Assembly: GCF_024586915.1 (NCBI RefSeq)
Contig: NZ_JANBVS010000004.1
Coordinates: 1 to 64,000 of the forward strand
DNA length: 64,000 nucleotides
Direction of reading: 5' to 3'
Source: Bradyrhizobium sp. SRS-191
Lineage (GTDB): Bacteria > Pseudomonadota > Alphaproteobacteria > Rhizobiales > Xanthobacteraceae
The notes beneath the pieces are model-generated. The model had not been told where the DNA came from. It worked only from the letters and a program-made list of their open reading frames with translations, and did no database searches. The translations under genes and the position numbers were made by a program. Numbering within the stretch: position 1 is the first letter of the stretch; every line of letters starts with the position of its first letter. Positions 45,547 through 58,773 of the stretch are shown here, in pieces.

Positions 45547-46418
45547 GCCGGCCTCCTCGCTGCGAGCTGATCTAGCCGGTGCGCCTCGGCCCACAGGCTC
45601 TCGATCAGCGCCGGCGGCACCGGCCTCAGGCTGTCCGCCGGACGATCGGCGCGCGGCGTCGCGGCCAGCAGCGCGCGCGTGTAGGCATGATGCGGCTTCA
45701 CCAGCACGTCCAACGTCAAGCCGTCCTCGAGCACGCGGCCGGCATGCAGCACGGTCATGCTGCGGCAGATCTTTGCGACGACGCCGAGATCATGGGTGAC
45801 GAACAGGATCGCGGCGCCGTGGCGCTGCCGCATCCGCTCGACCAGCTGCAGCACCTGGCGCTGCACGGTGACGTCGAGCGCGGTGGTCGGCTCGTCGGCG
45901 ATCACCAGCGACGGATCGCAGGCGAAGGCCATCGCGATCAGCACGCGCTGGCGCATGCCGCCGGAGAGCTCGTGCGGATAGAGTGCGAGGACGCCGGCGG
46001 GATCGCGGATCGCGACCTCGCTCAGCAGCTCGGCGGCGCGATCGCGTGCGGCGCGGTTCGACAGCTTCAGATGCAGCTGCAACACCGCGCATATCTGCGC
46101 GCCGATACGCCGGACCGGGTTGAGCGACGTCATCGGATCCTGCGGAATCAGCGCGATGCGCCGTCCCAGCAGCTCGCGGCGCTGCTTGTCCGGCATCGCC
46201 AGGAGGTCGCGGCCTTCGAAGCTGACGCGGCCGGCCGTGATGGCGGCCTTCGCCGGCAGCAGGCCGAAGATGGTGCGGCCGACCATCGATTTGCCGGCGC
46301 CGGATTCGCCGACCAGGCCGCGCACCTCGCCGGCCTCGACGCGCAAGGAGACGCCGCGCAGCACGTTGGCGGTGCCGATCGCGACGTGGAGATTGTCGAT
46401 GTCGAGCACGGTACTCAT
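45543..46418 (-). CDS. Oligopeptide-type ABC transporter ATP-binding protein (DppD-like)
   Basis: A 291-residue ATPase with Walker A GESGAGKSM, signature LSGGMRQRVLIAMA, Walker B LVIADEPTTALD and FVTHDLGVVAK. It is the second ATPase of the importer. It overlaps the upstream permease gene by 4 bp, so its ATG at 46418 is inside that gene. It pairs with the ATPase at 44686 on the cytoplasmic face. Confidence 0.91.
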   Translation of the reverse strand: MSTVLDIDNLHVAIGTANVLRGVSLRVEAGEVRGLVGESGAGKSMVGRTIFGLLPAKAAITAGRVSFEGRDLLAMPDKQRRELLGRRIALIPQDPMTSLNPVRRIGAQICAVLQLHLKLSNRAARDRAAELLSEVAIRDPAGVLALYPHELSGGMRQRVLIAMAFACDPSLVIADEPTTALDVTVQRQVLQLVERMRQRHGAAILFVTHDLGVVAKICRSMTVLHAGRVLEDGLTLDVLVKPHHAYTRALLAATPRADRPADSLRPVPPALIESLWAEAHRLDQLAARRPA

Positions 46419-47305
46419 CGGCGCTGGACCGGATCGAGCGCTGCGCGCAGGCCGTCGCCGAACAGATTGAAGCCGATGACGCTGATGATGACGGCGGCGA
46501 TCGGCAGCGCCATGATCCACGGCGCCTGGTAGACGATCTGCCGTCCCTCGGTGATCATGCCGCCCCAGCTCGCGGTGTCGCCGGTGACGGAGATGCCGAC
46601 GAAGGACAGGATCACCTCGACCAGGATCGCGATGCCCATCTCGACCGCGAGCAAGGTCACGATCAGCGGCACGAGGTTGGGCAGGATCTCCAGCCGCAGC
46701 GCCTGCGCGCGGGTGAGGCCGAGCACGCGGGCCGCGGCGGCGTAGTCGCGCGCGAGCTGCGCCTGCGTTTCGGCTCTGGTGATGCGGGCGAAGCGGGTCC
46801 AGTCGACGACCACGATCGCGGCAATGACCGAGGTGAGGCCGGCGCCGATGACGGCGGCGAGCACGATCGACAGCAGCACCGGCGGGAACGCCATCCAGAC
46901 GTCGATCAGCCGCGACACCGACTGATCGATCCAGCCGCCGAAGGCGCCGGCGATCAGGCCGAGTGCGATGCCGATGACCGCCGCGAGCAGCGAAGCTATC
47001 AGCGCGACGGAGACCGCGGTGCGCGCGGAATATATCAGGCGCGACAGCACGCAGCGGCCGAGGCTGTCGGTGCCCAGCGGAAACGCGGCTTCGCCGCCGC
47101 GTATGAAGGCCGGCGGCAGCTGCGCCGACATCAGGTCCTGCTCGGCCGGATCATGCGGTGCGATGACCGGGGCGAACAGGGCGATGAGCAGCAGCAGCGC
47201 GACGAGGCCGCCCCCGATCCACAGCCGCGCGCCGCCGCGCGCGAGCGCGCTGCGCCAACGCGATGGCGTTGCCGTGATGGGCCCTGAGAGAACGAGATCA
47301 GCCAT
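46415..47305 (-). CDS. Oligopeptide-type ABC transporter permease (DppC-like)
   Basis: A 296-residue permease with six helices and the DppC N-terminal arm (FAPVIAPHDPAEQDLMSAQLPPA, HPLGTD-like FPLGTDSLGRCVLSRLIYSAR). The EAA-like loop reads RDYAAAARVLGLTRAQALRLEILPNL. The ATG at 47305 is 5 bp after the stop of the DppB-like gene. A longer in-frame extension upstream is a shadow of that gene. Confidence 0.9.
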   Translation of the reverse strand: MADLVLSGPITATPSRWRSALARGGARLWIGGGLVALLLLIALFAPVIAPHDPAEQDLMSAQLPPAFIRGGEAAFPLGTDSLGRCVLSRLIYSARTAVSVALIASLLAAVIGIALGLIAGAFGGWIDQSVSRLIDVWMAFPPVLLSIVLAAVIGAGLTSVIAAIVVVDWTRFARITRAETQAQLARDYAAAARVLGLTRAQALRLEILPNLVPLIVTLLAVEMGIAILVEVILSFVGISVTGDTASWGGMITEGRQIVYQAPWIMALPIAAVIISVIGFNLFGDGLRAALDPVQRR

Positions 47306-47310
47306 TGCAA

Positions 47311-48318
47311 TTATCCATGGCGCAGCCTCGGATCGAGCAGCGCCACCAGCAGGTCGACGGCGAGATTGAGAGCGATGAACAGGACGGCGAAGGTCAGGAT
47401 CAGCCCCTGGATCAGCGGGAAGTCGCGGTTGATGACGGCATCGATCGCCATGTTGCCGATGCCCTCGTAGGAGAAGATGCGCTCGACCAGCACCGTGCCG
47501 CCGAGCAGCAGGGTGACCTGCACGCCCGAGAGCGCGACCGTCGGGATCAGCGCGTTGGGGAACACCTCGCGCTGCAGGATGGTGGTGCGCGAAAAGCCGC
47601 GGGTGCGGGCGATCTGCGCGTAGTCCTGGTCCTCGGCCTCGGCGAGCTGCGCCTTGAGCAGACGCGCGACCAGCGCGGCGAAGGGCAGCGCGAGCGCCAG
47701 CGACGGCAGCAACATATGGCGCAAGAGATCGGCGGCGACGTCGAGGCGCAGGGTGAGCAGGCTCTCGATCAGATAGAAGTGGGTGCGGAAGGCCACGGCA
47801 AGCTGCGGATCGAGCCGGCCGGAGATCGGCAGCAGCGGCAGCAGCACGCCGAAGCCGAGCAGCAGGATCAGGGCCCAGAGGAAATCGGGAATCGCGAGAA
47901 AGAAGCCGTTGGCAGTGTCGAGCAGCCACTCCGCGCGGGTGCCGCGCAGCAGGCTGCCGACCAGCGCGACAGTGATGCCCATCAGCAGAGCCATGGCGAC
48001 GGCGAGAGCTGCGAGCTCAAGCGTCGCCGGCAGCCGCGCGCCGACCAGCTCGAACACCTGCTGGCGCAGGCTGATCGAGCGGCCGAAATCGCCTGAGGCG
48101 ACCTGGCCGAGCCAGGTGATGAACTGCGAGAGCAGCGGCTGGTCGAGGCCGTACAGCGCGCGCAGCCGCGTGATGTCGGCCGGCGAGGCGCCGGGCGGGA
48201 TCATCATCGCGATGGGATCGCCGGGAACGACGCGCAGCAGCACGAAGACGATGGCGCCGACGCCGAGCAAGGTCGGCGGGATCAGAGCGAGGCGCTTGAG
48301 AATGGCGCTCCAGCGCAT
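47311..48318 (-). CDS. Oligopeptide-type ABC transporter permease (DppB-like)
   Basis: A 335-residue permease. The first helix reads LIPPTLLGVGAIVFVLLRVVPGD, and the DppB loop RTRGFSRTTILQREVFPNALIP contacts the ATPase. It forms the channel with the DppC-like protein. It lies 15 bp after the binding-protein stop and 5 bp before the next gene, within one operon. Confidence 0.9.
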   Translation of the reverse strand: MRWSAILKRLALIPPTLLGVGAIVFVLLRVVPGDPIAMMIPPGASPADITRLRALYGLDQPLLSQFITWLGQVASGDFGRSISLRQQVFELVGARLPATLELAALAVAMALLMGITVALVGSLLRGTRAEWLLDTANGFFLAIPDFLWALILLLGFGVLLPLLPISGRLDPQLAVAFRTHFYLIESLLTLRLDVAADLLRHMLLPSLALALPFAALVARLLKAQLAEAEDQDYAQIARTRGFSRTTILQREVFPNALIPTVALSGVQVTLLLGGTVLVERIFSYEGIGNMAIDAVINRDFPLIQGLILTFAVLFIALNLAVDLLVALLDPRLRHG

Positions 48319-48333
48319 CGCCGTCGCTCCGTC

Positions 48334-49875
48334 TCAGCCCTGAGTCACGAGCTGCGGCAGGATCATGCCGTTGGCCTGGGGCACCACCTTGAGGCCCTTC
48401 TTGTGCACGATCGGCTGGACGTATTGCAGCAGCGGAATGACCTCGCCTTCTTCGGCGATGTATTTGTCGACCGCCTTCCAGCCGGCGATGCGCTTGGCCT
48501 CGTCCTTCTCGCCCCACAGCGGCCCGATGCGCTCGATCAGGTCCTTGCCCTTCCAGGCCGAATGCGGCGACGGGCCGAACATCGCAAAGCCGGTGGAGGT
48601 CGTGGGGTCGCCGATCGCGTTGCCCCAATTGTAGAACGCGGCCGGCGCGAGCGCGTGGCGGGCGCGCAGCTCGAAATGCTGCGCGATCTCGTAGACCTCG
48701 ATATTGGCCTCGATACCGACCTTGCGCCACATGCCGGCGATGGCCTGCACCATCTCGTAGTCCTTCGGCTTGAAGCCGCGCGTGGTCTGGATCGTGAACT
48801 TCACCGGCTTGGGCGTCGAGTAGCCGCTCTTCGCGAGCAGGCTCTTGGCGAGCTCCGGATCATAGGCTGTCTTGATCGAGGGATCGAACGCGGCGTAGCC
48901 TGGCGCTTCCAGCGTGTCGATCGGCACGCCATAGCCGCGCAAGAGCTTCTCCACGATCGCCTTCTTGTCGATGGCGTGGTTGGCGGCGAGCCGCACATTG
49001 CGGTCGAGCATCGGATCGATGTCGGTGAGGAAGATCATGCCGATGTCGGAGATCGGCTGCGTCAGACCGGCGAGGTTCGGCTTGGCCTTGAGGCGGTCGA
49101 ACTCCTCATAGGGAATCTCGAAGGTGATGTCGGAGCCGCCGGACTCGATCTCGGCGACGCGGCTGGTCGGATCGGTGACGAACTTGAAGACCACGGTCTC
49201 GAACGCCGGCTTCGGCCCCCAATAGCCCGGATGCGCCTTCAGCCGCAGGAACGCGTTGCGCTCGAACGCATCGACCTTGTACGGGCCCGAGCCGATCGGC
49301 GCCTTCTCGAAGCCTTCGGCGCCGACCTTCTCGTAGTAGGCTTTCGGCAGCACGTAGCCGGTGAGGAACGCCATCCACTTGAACAGCGCCGGCTCGAACT
49401 CGACGACATCGGCGGTGATGGTCTGGCCGTCGATCTTGTAGTTGTTGATCTTCGCCCACACGAACTGGATCGGATTGCCGCCCTTCGGATCGGCGGCGCG
49501 GGTCAGCGACCACACCACGTCCTCCGGCGTCACCTTGGAGCCGTCGTGCCAGGTGGCGTCCGAGCGCAGCTCCATCGTGACCTTGGTGCGGTCCTCGTTC
49601 CAGCCCCACTTGGTCAGCAGGCCGGGCGTGAAGGAGAGATCGGCGGCCTGGCCGATGAAGGGATCGAAGATCGCCTGGTAGATCGACTGGATCGTCGGAT
49701 TGACCGCGGAGACGCCGACGGTCGGATCGAATGACGGCAGGTTGACGTTGTAGGCGATCGTCAAGGTGCCGGCGGCGGCACGCGCTGATGAAAGCGGCAG
49801 GCCGGCGGCCAGTGGCAGAGCAGCCGCGCCCGCGAGCTGCAACATCGTACGACGAGAGATCTGATGGTCACGCAT
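48334..49875 (-). CDS. Oligopeptide-type ABC transporter substrate-binding protein (DppA-like)
   Basis: A 513-residue periplasmic binding protein of SBP family 5. A twin-arginine signal (ISRRTMLQLAGAAALPLAAG) is visible at the N-terminus, so it is probably exported folded through Tat. Family core segments include NPTIQSIYQAIFDPFIG and YDPELAKSLLAKSGY. The ligand may be a peptide or an unrelated small molecule. The neighbouring hydrolase fusion hints at a lactone or dienelactone-related compound. Confidence 0.9.
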   Translation of the reverse strand: MRDHQISRRTMLQLAGAAALPLAAGLPLSSARAAAGTLTIAYNVNLPSFDPTVGVSAVNPTIQSIYQAIFDPFIGQAADLSFTPGLLTKWGWNEDRTKVTMELRSDATWHDGSKVTPEDVVWSLTRAADPKGGNPIQFVWAKINNYKIDGQTITADVVEFEPALFKWMAFLTGYVLPKAYYEKVGAEGFEKAPIGSGPYKVDAFERNAFLRLKAHPGYWGPKPAFETVVFKFVTDPTSRVAEIESGGSDITFEIPYEEFDRLKAKPNLAGLTQPISDIGMIFLTDIDPMLDRNVRLAANHAIDKKAIVEKLLRGYGVPIDTLEAPGYAAFDPSIKTAYDPELAKSLLAKSGYSTPKPVKFTIQTTRGFKPKDYEMVQAIAGMWRKVGIEANIEVYEIAQHFELRARHALAPAAFYNWGNAIGDPTTSTGFAMFGPSPHSAWKGKDLIERIGPLWGEKDEAKRIAGWKAVDKYIAEEGEVIPLLQYVQPIVHKKGLKVVPQANGMILPQLVTQG

Positions 49876-49946
49876 GGTGATGCAACTCCGGAAGGCGGAA
49901 TGAGGGAGGGAAGCGGCGTCCTGCCGACGCCGCCGAGGCGAATTGA

Positions 49947-51191
49947 TCAGCGTGGCGCGCTCTCGGCCCAGCGCTTCATCAGCGTGTTCGATGGCAAGGA
50001 CTCATCGACCAGCTTCTTGGCGGTCTCGATACCCGCGACCGGCAGCTTGGCCGGATCGAGCAGGCCGATCTGCACCAGCACCGAGGCCTGGTCCCAGTAG
50101 ATGTGCTCGTTGTAGAGCTTGTCGCCGCGGAAGCGCACGATCGCGACCAGGGGGATCTCGACATATTTGCCGGTTGGCGGGATGCCGGGCAGCATCCAGT
50201 CGATCTCGATGTCGTGGGTGAAGCAGAACAGCATCTCGTCGACGACGCGGTCGGCGCCGATGGTGCGCGAGATCGGCACCAGCTTGGTATCCTGAGGGGT
50301 CTTCGGGATGAAGTGGTTGGCGTAGAAGCGCAGCAGGTCCTTGTAGCCGACGCCGCCGGTCATGGTCGGGATGTGGTTGACATAGGGCTCGGCGACCATC
50401 GTGCCCATCGTCGCCTCGGCCGAGCGGGTGGCGAATTCGAGCTCGGTGTGCTTATCCCACAGCGACGACAGATCGTAGTGTGGGCCCAGCACCTTGCGGA
50501 ACAGCGCGATCGAGCGCGAATGCGCCATCAGGGTCGCCGGCTTGTCGAAGCTGGCGCGCTCCGGCGCGGCGAAGGCGTGGTCGCAGCCGGGATAGAGATA
50601 GAATTCGGCATCGTCGCGGCCGGCAAAACCGGCCTTGACGGCCTCGCGCGCCTCGGCCGGCGCGAATTTGTCGAGCTCGGCAAAGTGGAAGACGATCGGA
50701 CCCTTGATGTTCTTGGCCTCGGCGATATCGGCCTCGATGCCGACGCCGTAATAGGAGACGGCGCAATCGACGTCAGTGCGGGCCGCGGTGAGATAAGCGA
50801 GCTTGCCGCCGAGGCAGAAGCCGAGCGCGCCGACCTTGCCCTTGCACTCGGGGCGCGCGCGCAGCACCTTCAGCGCATCGGCCGTATCCTTGATCGCGAG
50901 ATTGACGTCGAAGCGCTGGTAGTAGCCGAAGGCCTTGCCGAAATCGGCCTCGTCATAGCCGAGCTCGATGCCCGGCTCGAAGCGCCAGAAGAGGTCCGGC
51001 GCCAGCACCACATAGCCTTCCTCGGCATAGTAGTCGGCGACGTCGCGCATCGAGGCGTTGACGCCGAAGATCTCCTGCAGGAGCACGATGCCGGGACCGG
51101 AGCCTGACGCGGGCACCGCCAGATAGCCCTTGAACGTGCCGCCATCGGCGGCGGCGATGTCGATCCACTGTCCAGCGCTCTTGCCAGCCAT
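49947..51191 (-). CDS. Dienelactone hydrolase fused to an NTF2/SnoaL-like domain
   Basis: A 414-residue fusion. Residues about 1-240 are a dienelactone hydrolase with catalytic Cys in GFCLGG, an acid in ELDKFAP and His in CDHAFAA. Residues about 255-410 are a SnoaL/NTF2-like domain (VAEPYVNHIPTMTGG, NEHIYWDQASVLVQIGLL). Together they suggest ring opening of a lactone plus binding or cyclisation of the product. The ATG at 51191 has GGGGAG seven bases upstream, against one base for the ATG at 51197. It is the first gene of the importer/SDR operon. Confidence 0.82.
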   Translation of the reverse strand: MAGKSAGQWIDIAAADGGTFKGYLAVPASGSGPGIVLLQEIFGVNASMRDVADYYAEEGYVVLAPDLFWRFEPGIELGYDEADFGKAFGYYQRFDVNLAIKDTADALKVLRARPECKGKVGALGFCLGGKLAYLTAARTDVDCAVSYYGVGIEADIAEAKNIKGPIVFHFAELDKFAPAEAREAVKAGFAGRDDAEFYLYPGCDHAFAAPERASFDKPATLMAHSRSIALFRKVLGPHYDLSSLWDKHTELEFATRSAEATMGTMVAEPYVNHIPTMTGGVGYKDLLRFYANHFIPKTPQDTKLVPISRTIGADRVVDEMLFCFTHDIEIDWMLPGIPPTGKYVEIPLVAIVRFRGDKLYNEHIYWDQASVLVQIGLLDPAKLPVAGIETAKKLVDESLPSNTLMKRWAESAPR

Positions 51192-51229
51192 CGTCATGCT
51201 CCCCGGTCCTGCCAGCGTCGACAGTGACG

Positions 51230-51316
51230 CCGCACCTGATGTGTTTTCTTCATTGAATTTTTAATGTAAAAATATCGGATGTAAACAGCAGAGATTGAGC
51301 ATGCGCTGCACAAGCG
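51230..51316. promoter_or_regulatory. AT-rich divergent promoter region
   Basis: This is the most AT-rich stretch in the 44-52 kb region, with TTTTCTTCATTGAATTTTTA, TAATGTAAAAATATC and GGATGTAAAC. It lies between the hydrolase-fusion operon and the winged-helix regulator and most likely holds both promoters and the regulator's binding site. No single operator palindrome could be fixed. Confidence 0.5.
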
Positions 51317-51346
51317 TTGTGCGGAGCGGCATCGGGAGACGGAACT

Positions 51347-51979
51347 TTGAAAAGGGCGACGAGCGCCGCAGCTAAGCGCAAGACCGTGACGCTGAAGGCA
51401 AAATCGACGGTCGGCAGGGCCGGCTCGCGCGGCGACAAAGCTGCCGATCGAAGCGACAGTCACGACACCAAAGGCTCCTGGCATCTCGCGCGTAGCGACG
51501 CCGAGCGGCGGCTGTCCGACTTCGAGTTCGCGCTGGAGCGGCTGGCGCAATCCTATTATCGCTGGAAGGCGTCGTGTCTCGCGGCCGTCTGCGAGGTGCC
51601 GCTGACCGGCGACGATGTCGCCGTCCTCAACGTCGTGCGCATGGGCGACGAGCCGAAGCGGCTCGCCGAGGTCGGCCAACTGCTCAACCGCGTCGACGTG
51701 CCCAATCTGCAATATGCCACGCGCAAGCTGGTACGCGCCGGGCTGATCGAGACGGAGGGGCGTAGTTCGCGCAAGGAGACACGTTACCGTGCCACGGCGC
51801 GGGGCCGCGAAGTCACCGAGGACTATGCCGCCTTGCGTGCGGCGACGCTGCCGTCGATGTTCGAATCAATGCCCGGTTGGATCGACAGCTGCGCCGCGAC
51901 CACCGCGCAGCTCGACCAGATGTCGGGCCTCTACAGCCAGGCGACGCGGGTCGCGATCACCAAGCGGCACCAGTCGTGA
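51347..51979 (+). CDS. Winged-helix (MarR-like) transcriptional regulator
   Basis: A 210-residue protein with a basic, Lys/Ala-rich N-terminal tail (about residues 1-45). A winged-helix region follows: LSDFEFALERLAQSYYRWKASC, TGDDVAVLNVVRMGDEPKRL, and a recognition segment VPNLQYATRKLVRAGLIET ending in RKETRYRATARG, typical of MarR family wings. It is divergent from, and so probably controls, the hydrolase/importer operon. The preferred start is TTG at 51347, where GGGAGACGG lies 5-13 bp upstream. An in-frame upstream start at 51317 lacks such a site. Confidence 0.75.
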   Translation: MKRATSAAAKRKTVTLKAKSTVGRAGSRGDKAADRSDSHDTKGSWHLARSDAERRLSDFEFALERLAQSYYRWKASCLAAVCEVPLTGDDVAVLNVVRMGDEPKRLAEVGQLLNRVDVPNLQYATRKLVRAGLIETEGRSSRKETRYRATARGREVTEDYAALRAATLPSMFESMPGWIDSCAATTAQLDQMSGLYSQATRVAITKRHQS

Positions 51980-51983
51980 GACA

Positions 51984-56146
<4,163 letters not shown>

Positions 56147-56150
<4 letters not shown>

Positions 56151-57415
56151 CGCGCGGTCTCCCGGGCCAGAGTGAAGGGACGGCCGACCAGGCCTTCGAT
56201 GGTCGCCACGGCGACGTGGATGTTCTGCAGCGCTTCCTGCTCGCGCAGCCGCGCCTGCGCGACGCTCGCCTGCGCGTCCAACACTTCGAGCAGCGAGAAG
56301 CGGCCGGCGCTGTAGCCCTGCGCGATCTCGTCCGCGGCCTCCTGCGCCTTGGGGATCGCGATCTCGCGCAGCACGGACAATTCGCGCAGCGAGCCTTGTA
56401 GCGAGTCGTAGGCGCGGCCGGCGATCACCAGCAGCGCGTTGCGGTTGGCCTTGCGCTCGGCTTCGGTCTTGGCGACGCTCTCCTGCGCCGAAAGAATATT
56501 GCCCTGGTTCTGGTCGAACACCGGGATGGGCACGGAGACGCTGAGCCGGACGGCATCGTCCTGCGTGTCGTTGAAGTGGCGCCAGCCGGCACTGACGCGA
56601 ACATCGGGATAGGGCTTCAGCCGTGCGAGCAGCAGCTCGGCATTGCGCTGGGCGTAGACGGCGGTCCAGCGCACCAGCTGCGGATTGGCGTCGATGGCGG
56701 CGATGACGGTTTGGAACGATGGCGGCTGGCTGGTTGTGTCGAAGCGCCCGGCCGCGGTTGGGAGTTTTGCCGAGCTGTCGCCGGTGAGCACCGCGAGCTC
56801 GCGCCGCGCGCTGGCCAGGGTCGCCTTGACGCGCTCGCGATCGGCGCGCACCAGCGCCGAGGCGACCTCGGCGCGGCCGGTTTCCGCCGGCGACGAGGCG
56901 CCGGCCTCGACGCGCCGCCGCAGCAGCGGCGTCAGGCGGTCGAGCGCCGCGACCTGGTCGTCCAGGATCTGGATGCGGCGTTGCGTCGCGAGCACCGTGA
57001 CGAAGGCGATCGCCGTCTCCGACAGCACTTCCAGCCGTACGGCCTGCCGCTGGATCTCGGCCGCGCGCAGGCCGGCCTGTCCCGCGGCGATGCGCGCATC
57101 GCGCTTGCCGAACCACTCGAACGCCTGGCTGATCTGCAAGGTCGTTTCGGCCGAGCGCGTGCCGCGATATTGGCCGGAGCCGAATGAATTGTCCTGCTCG
57201 TAGGACAGCTCCGGATTGAGCAGCGCACCGGCCTGCAGGCGTTGGCCGGAGGCGATGCCGATGTCGCGATCGGCGGCGGACAGGCGCGGATTGGCGGCGA
57301 GCGCGCGCGACAGCGCCTCGCGTAGGGTCAGGGTCTGTGCGGCCGTGGCGTGAACGGACAGCGCGAGCAGGGCTGCGGCGCATGCAGCGCGCGCAGCCAT
57401 CCCGGGGAATGGCAT
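56147..57415 (-). CDS. czcC: Outer-membrane channel of the heavy-metal efflux pump (CzcC/TolC family)
   Basis: A 422-residue outer-membrane efflux protein. A signal peptide ends near Ala-Thr-Ala-Ala. Two outer-membrane efflux repeats follow, with long helices (LTLREALSRALAANPRLSAADRD; AIPKAQEAADEIAQGYSAGRFSLLEVLDAQ). It forms the exit duct for CzcBA. Its ATG at 57415 is internal to a longer open frame whose upstream part looks non-coding. The small Cys/His-rich gene ends 59 bp upstream. Confidence 0.88.
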
Positions 57416-57474
57416 GACGATGAACCTGTCGTGACGAGCAAGGATGGACGGCGGTCGCCGTCCGGTGCGTGGCG

Positions 57475-57837
57475 TCAGATCAGGTGTTTGGGCGGCGGCG
57501 ACTCGGAGTCGGAGAGAATGCCGGAGCGGAGCTCGGGAATGGGCCAGTCCGTTGCGGCGACGATGTCCGTCGGGAGCGCTGCAAGCTGCAGCTGCGGCAC
57601 GGCGATCGAGAAGCAGCCGTGGCAATGATGATCGGCGATGCCGCGCTGATCGGAATGGCCGGCCTTGTCGAGCAGCGATGCGATCTCCGGCTTGCCGGCC
57701 TGGGGATGCGCGACGTCGAGATCACAGGCGCCGTGCAGCGCGCCGGCGAGCAGGTAGGTCACGACCAAACACAACGCAGCGATCCGGCGCAGCAGGCCGG
57801 AACAGCTCGTCTGGTATCGTCGACCGATGATGCGCAC
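57475..57837 (-). CDS. Small exported Cys/His-rich protein at the head of the czc operon
   Basis: A 120-residue protein with an N-terminal hydrophobic segment (RIAALCLVVTYLLAGALHGAC) and a metal-type motif ADHHCHGCFSIAVP in the mature part. Similar short proteins head metal-efflux operons in alphaproteobacteria, where they may sense or buffer periplasmic metal. The function of this one is not established. The start is taken as GTG at 57837, with AGGGGG just upstream. A TTG 60 bp earlier is an alternative. Confidence 0.65.
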   Translation of the reverse strand: MRIIGRRYQTSCSGLLRRIAALCLVVTYLLAGALHGACDLDVAHPQAGKPEIASLLDKAGHSDQRGIADHHCHGCFSIAVPQLQLAALPTDIVAATDWPIPELRSGILSDSESPPPKHLI

Positions 57838-57915
57838 CGCGCCCCCTGTTCGGCCAGCGGATAGCACGCGGCGTCGGGCGTTGTCGATCAGCAACAATGT
57901 AACAAGCGGAACCGT

Positions 57916-58500
57916 CTACAGCGCGGCCAGCGCCGGCGCGAGGATGACGCCGGCGAGCAGCGCCAGCGCCGCAGCGCTGCAGCGATAGCCGAGCCTGGCC
58001 GGCACGACGCCGCCGAGGCCGCGGCGCAAGGTGGCGCCGAGCGCGATCCAGCATCCGCCGATGGTCGCGATCGACAGCCCGAGCGTGGCGATGAACGGCA
58101 GCAGGCGCGCGGCATCGCCCTCCGCCGGCAGCAGGGTGAAGGCGAAGATGATGGCCTTGGGATTCAAGAGCGTGGTGACGAACACCCGGCGCAGCGTCAC
58201 CGGCACGGCATCGCCCGCGCGCCCTCCGCCATGGCGCCACAGCGCGACGGCGAGATGCAGCAGATAGAGCACGACCGCGACACGCAAGGCGTGCCCGACG
58301 AACGGCACGGCAGCGAGCACCGGGCCGAGCACGATGCGCAACGTCAGGATCGCGAGCAGGTAGCCGGCAAGTTCGGCGAGCAACAGAAGCACGGAGGCAC
58401 GCACGCCGCGGCTCGCGCCGGCCGTGGCGAGCAGCGTGTTGGTCGGTCCGGGCGTGGCGAGCAGGGCGATGGTCGCGGCGAGGAAGGTCGGGATGTCCAT
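57916..58500 (-). CDS. LysE family exporter
   Basis: A 194-residue membrane protein with about six hydrophobic helices and the LysE/RhtB-type segments ATPGPTNTLLATAGASRG, FVTTLLNPKAIIFAFTLLP and LGLSIATIGGCWIALG. It probably exports an amino acid or similar solute. The start at 58500 fits the usual N-terminus. It ends 78 bp from the czc leader gene, on the same strand. Confidence 0.86.
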   Translation of the reverse strand: MDIPTFLAATIALLATPGPTNTLLATAGASRGVRASVLLLLAELAGYLLAILTLRIVLGPVLAAVPFVGHALRVAVVLYLLHLAVALWRHGGGRAGDAVPVTLRRVFVTTLLNPKAIIFAFTLLPAEGDAARLLPFIATLGLSIATIGGCWIALGATLRRGLGGVVPARLGYRCSAAALALLAGVILAPALAAL

Positions 58501-58773
58501 GCCCGTATCGAGCACGTGCACCGCACGCTTGCCTTGATGCGGGTCAAGCGCGTGTCTCGCGATTCCCGCACGGAAGGGGGCGCGCATGAGTCCCGATTTC
58601 CGGAACGGAGCGTTCGCGCAGCGGTAAGCCGTGGCGCATGAGCACGTCGTATTGGCGGCATGCAGCGGGCTTGATTGACAGGCGGCCTTCGCAAACTAAG
58701 GTCCCGCCGCAGGACAATGCAGGCGCAGACTCATCGCATCGGTCGATGATCGGCGCGACAGATCGGACATCAG

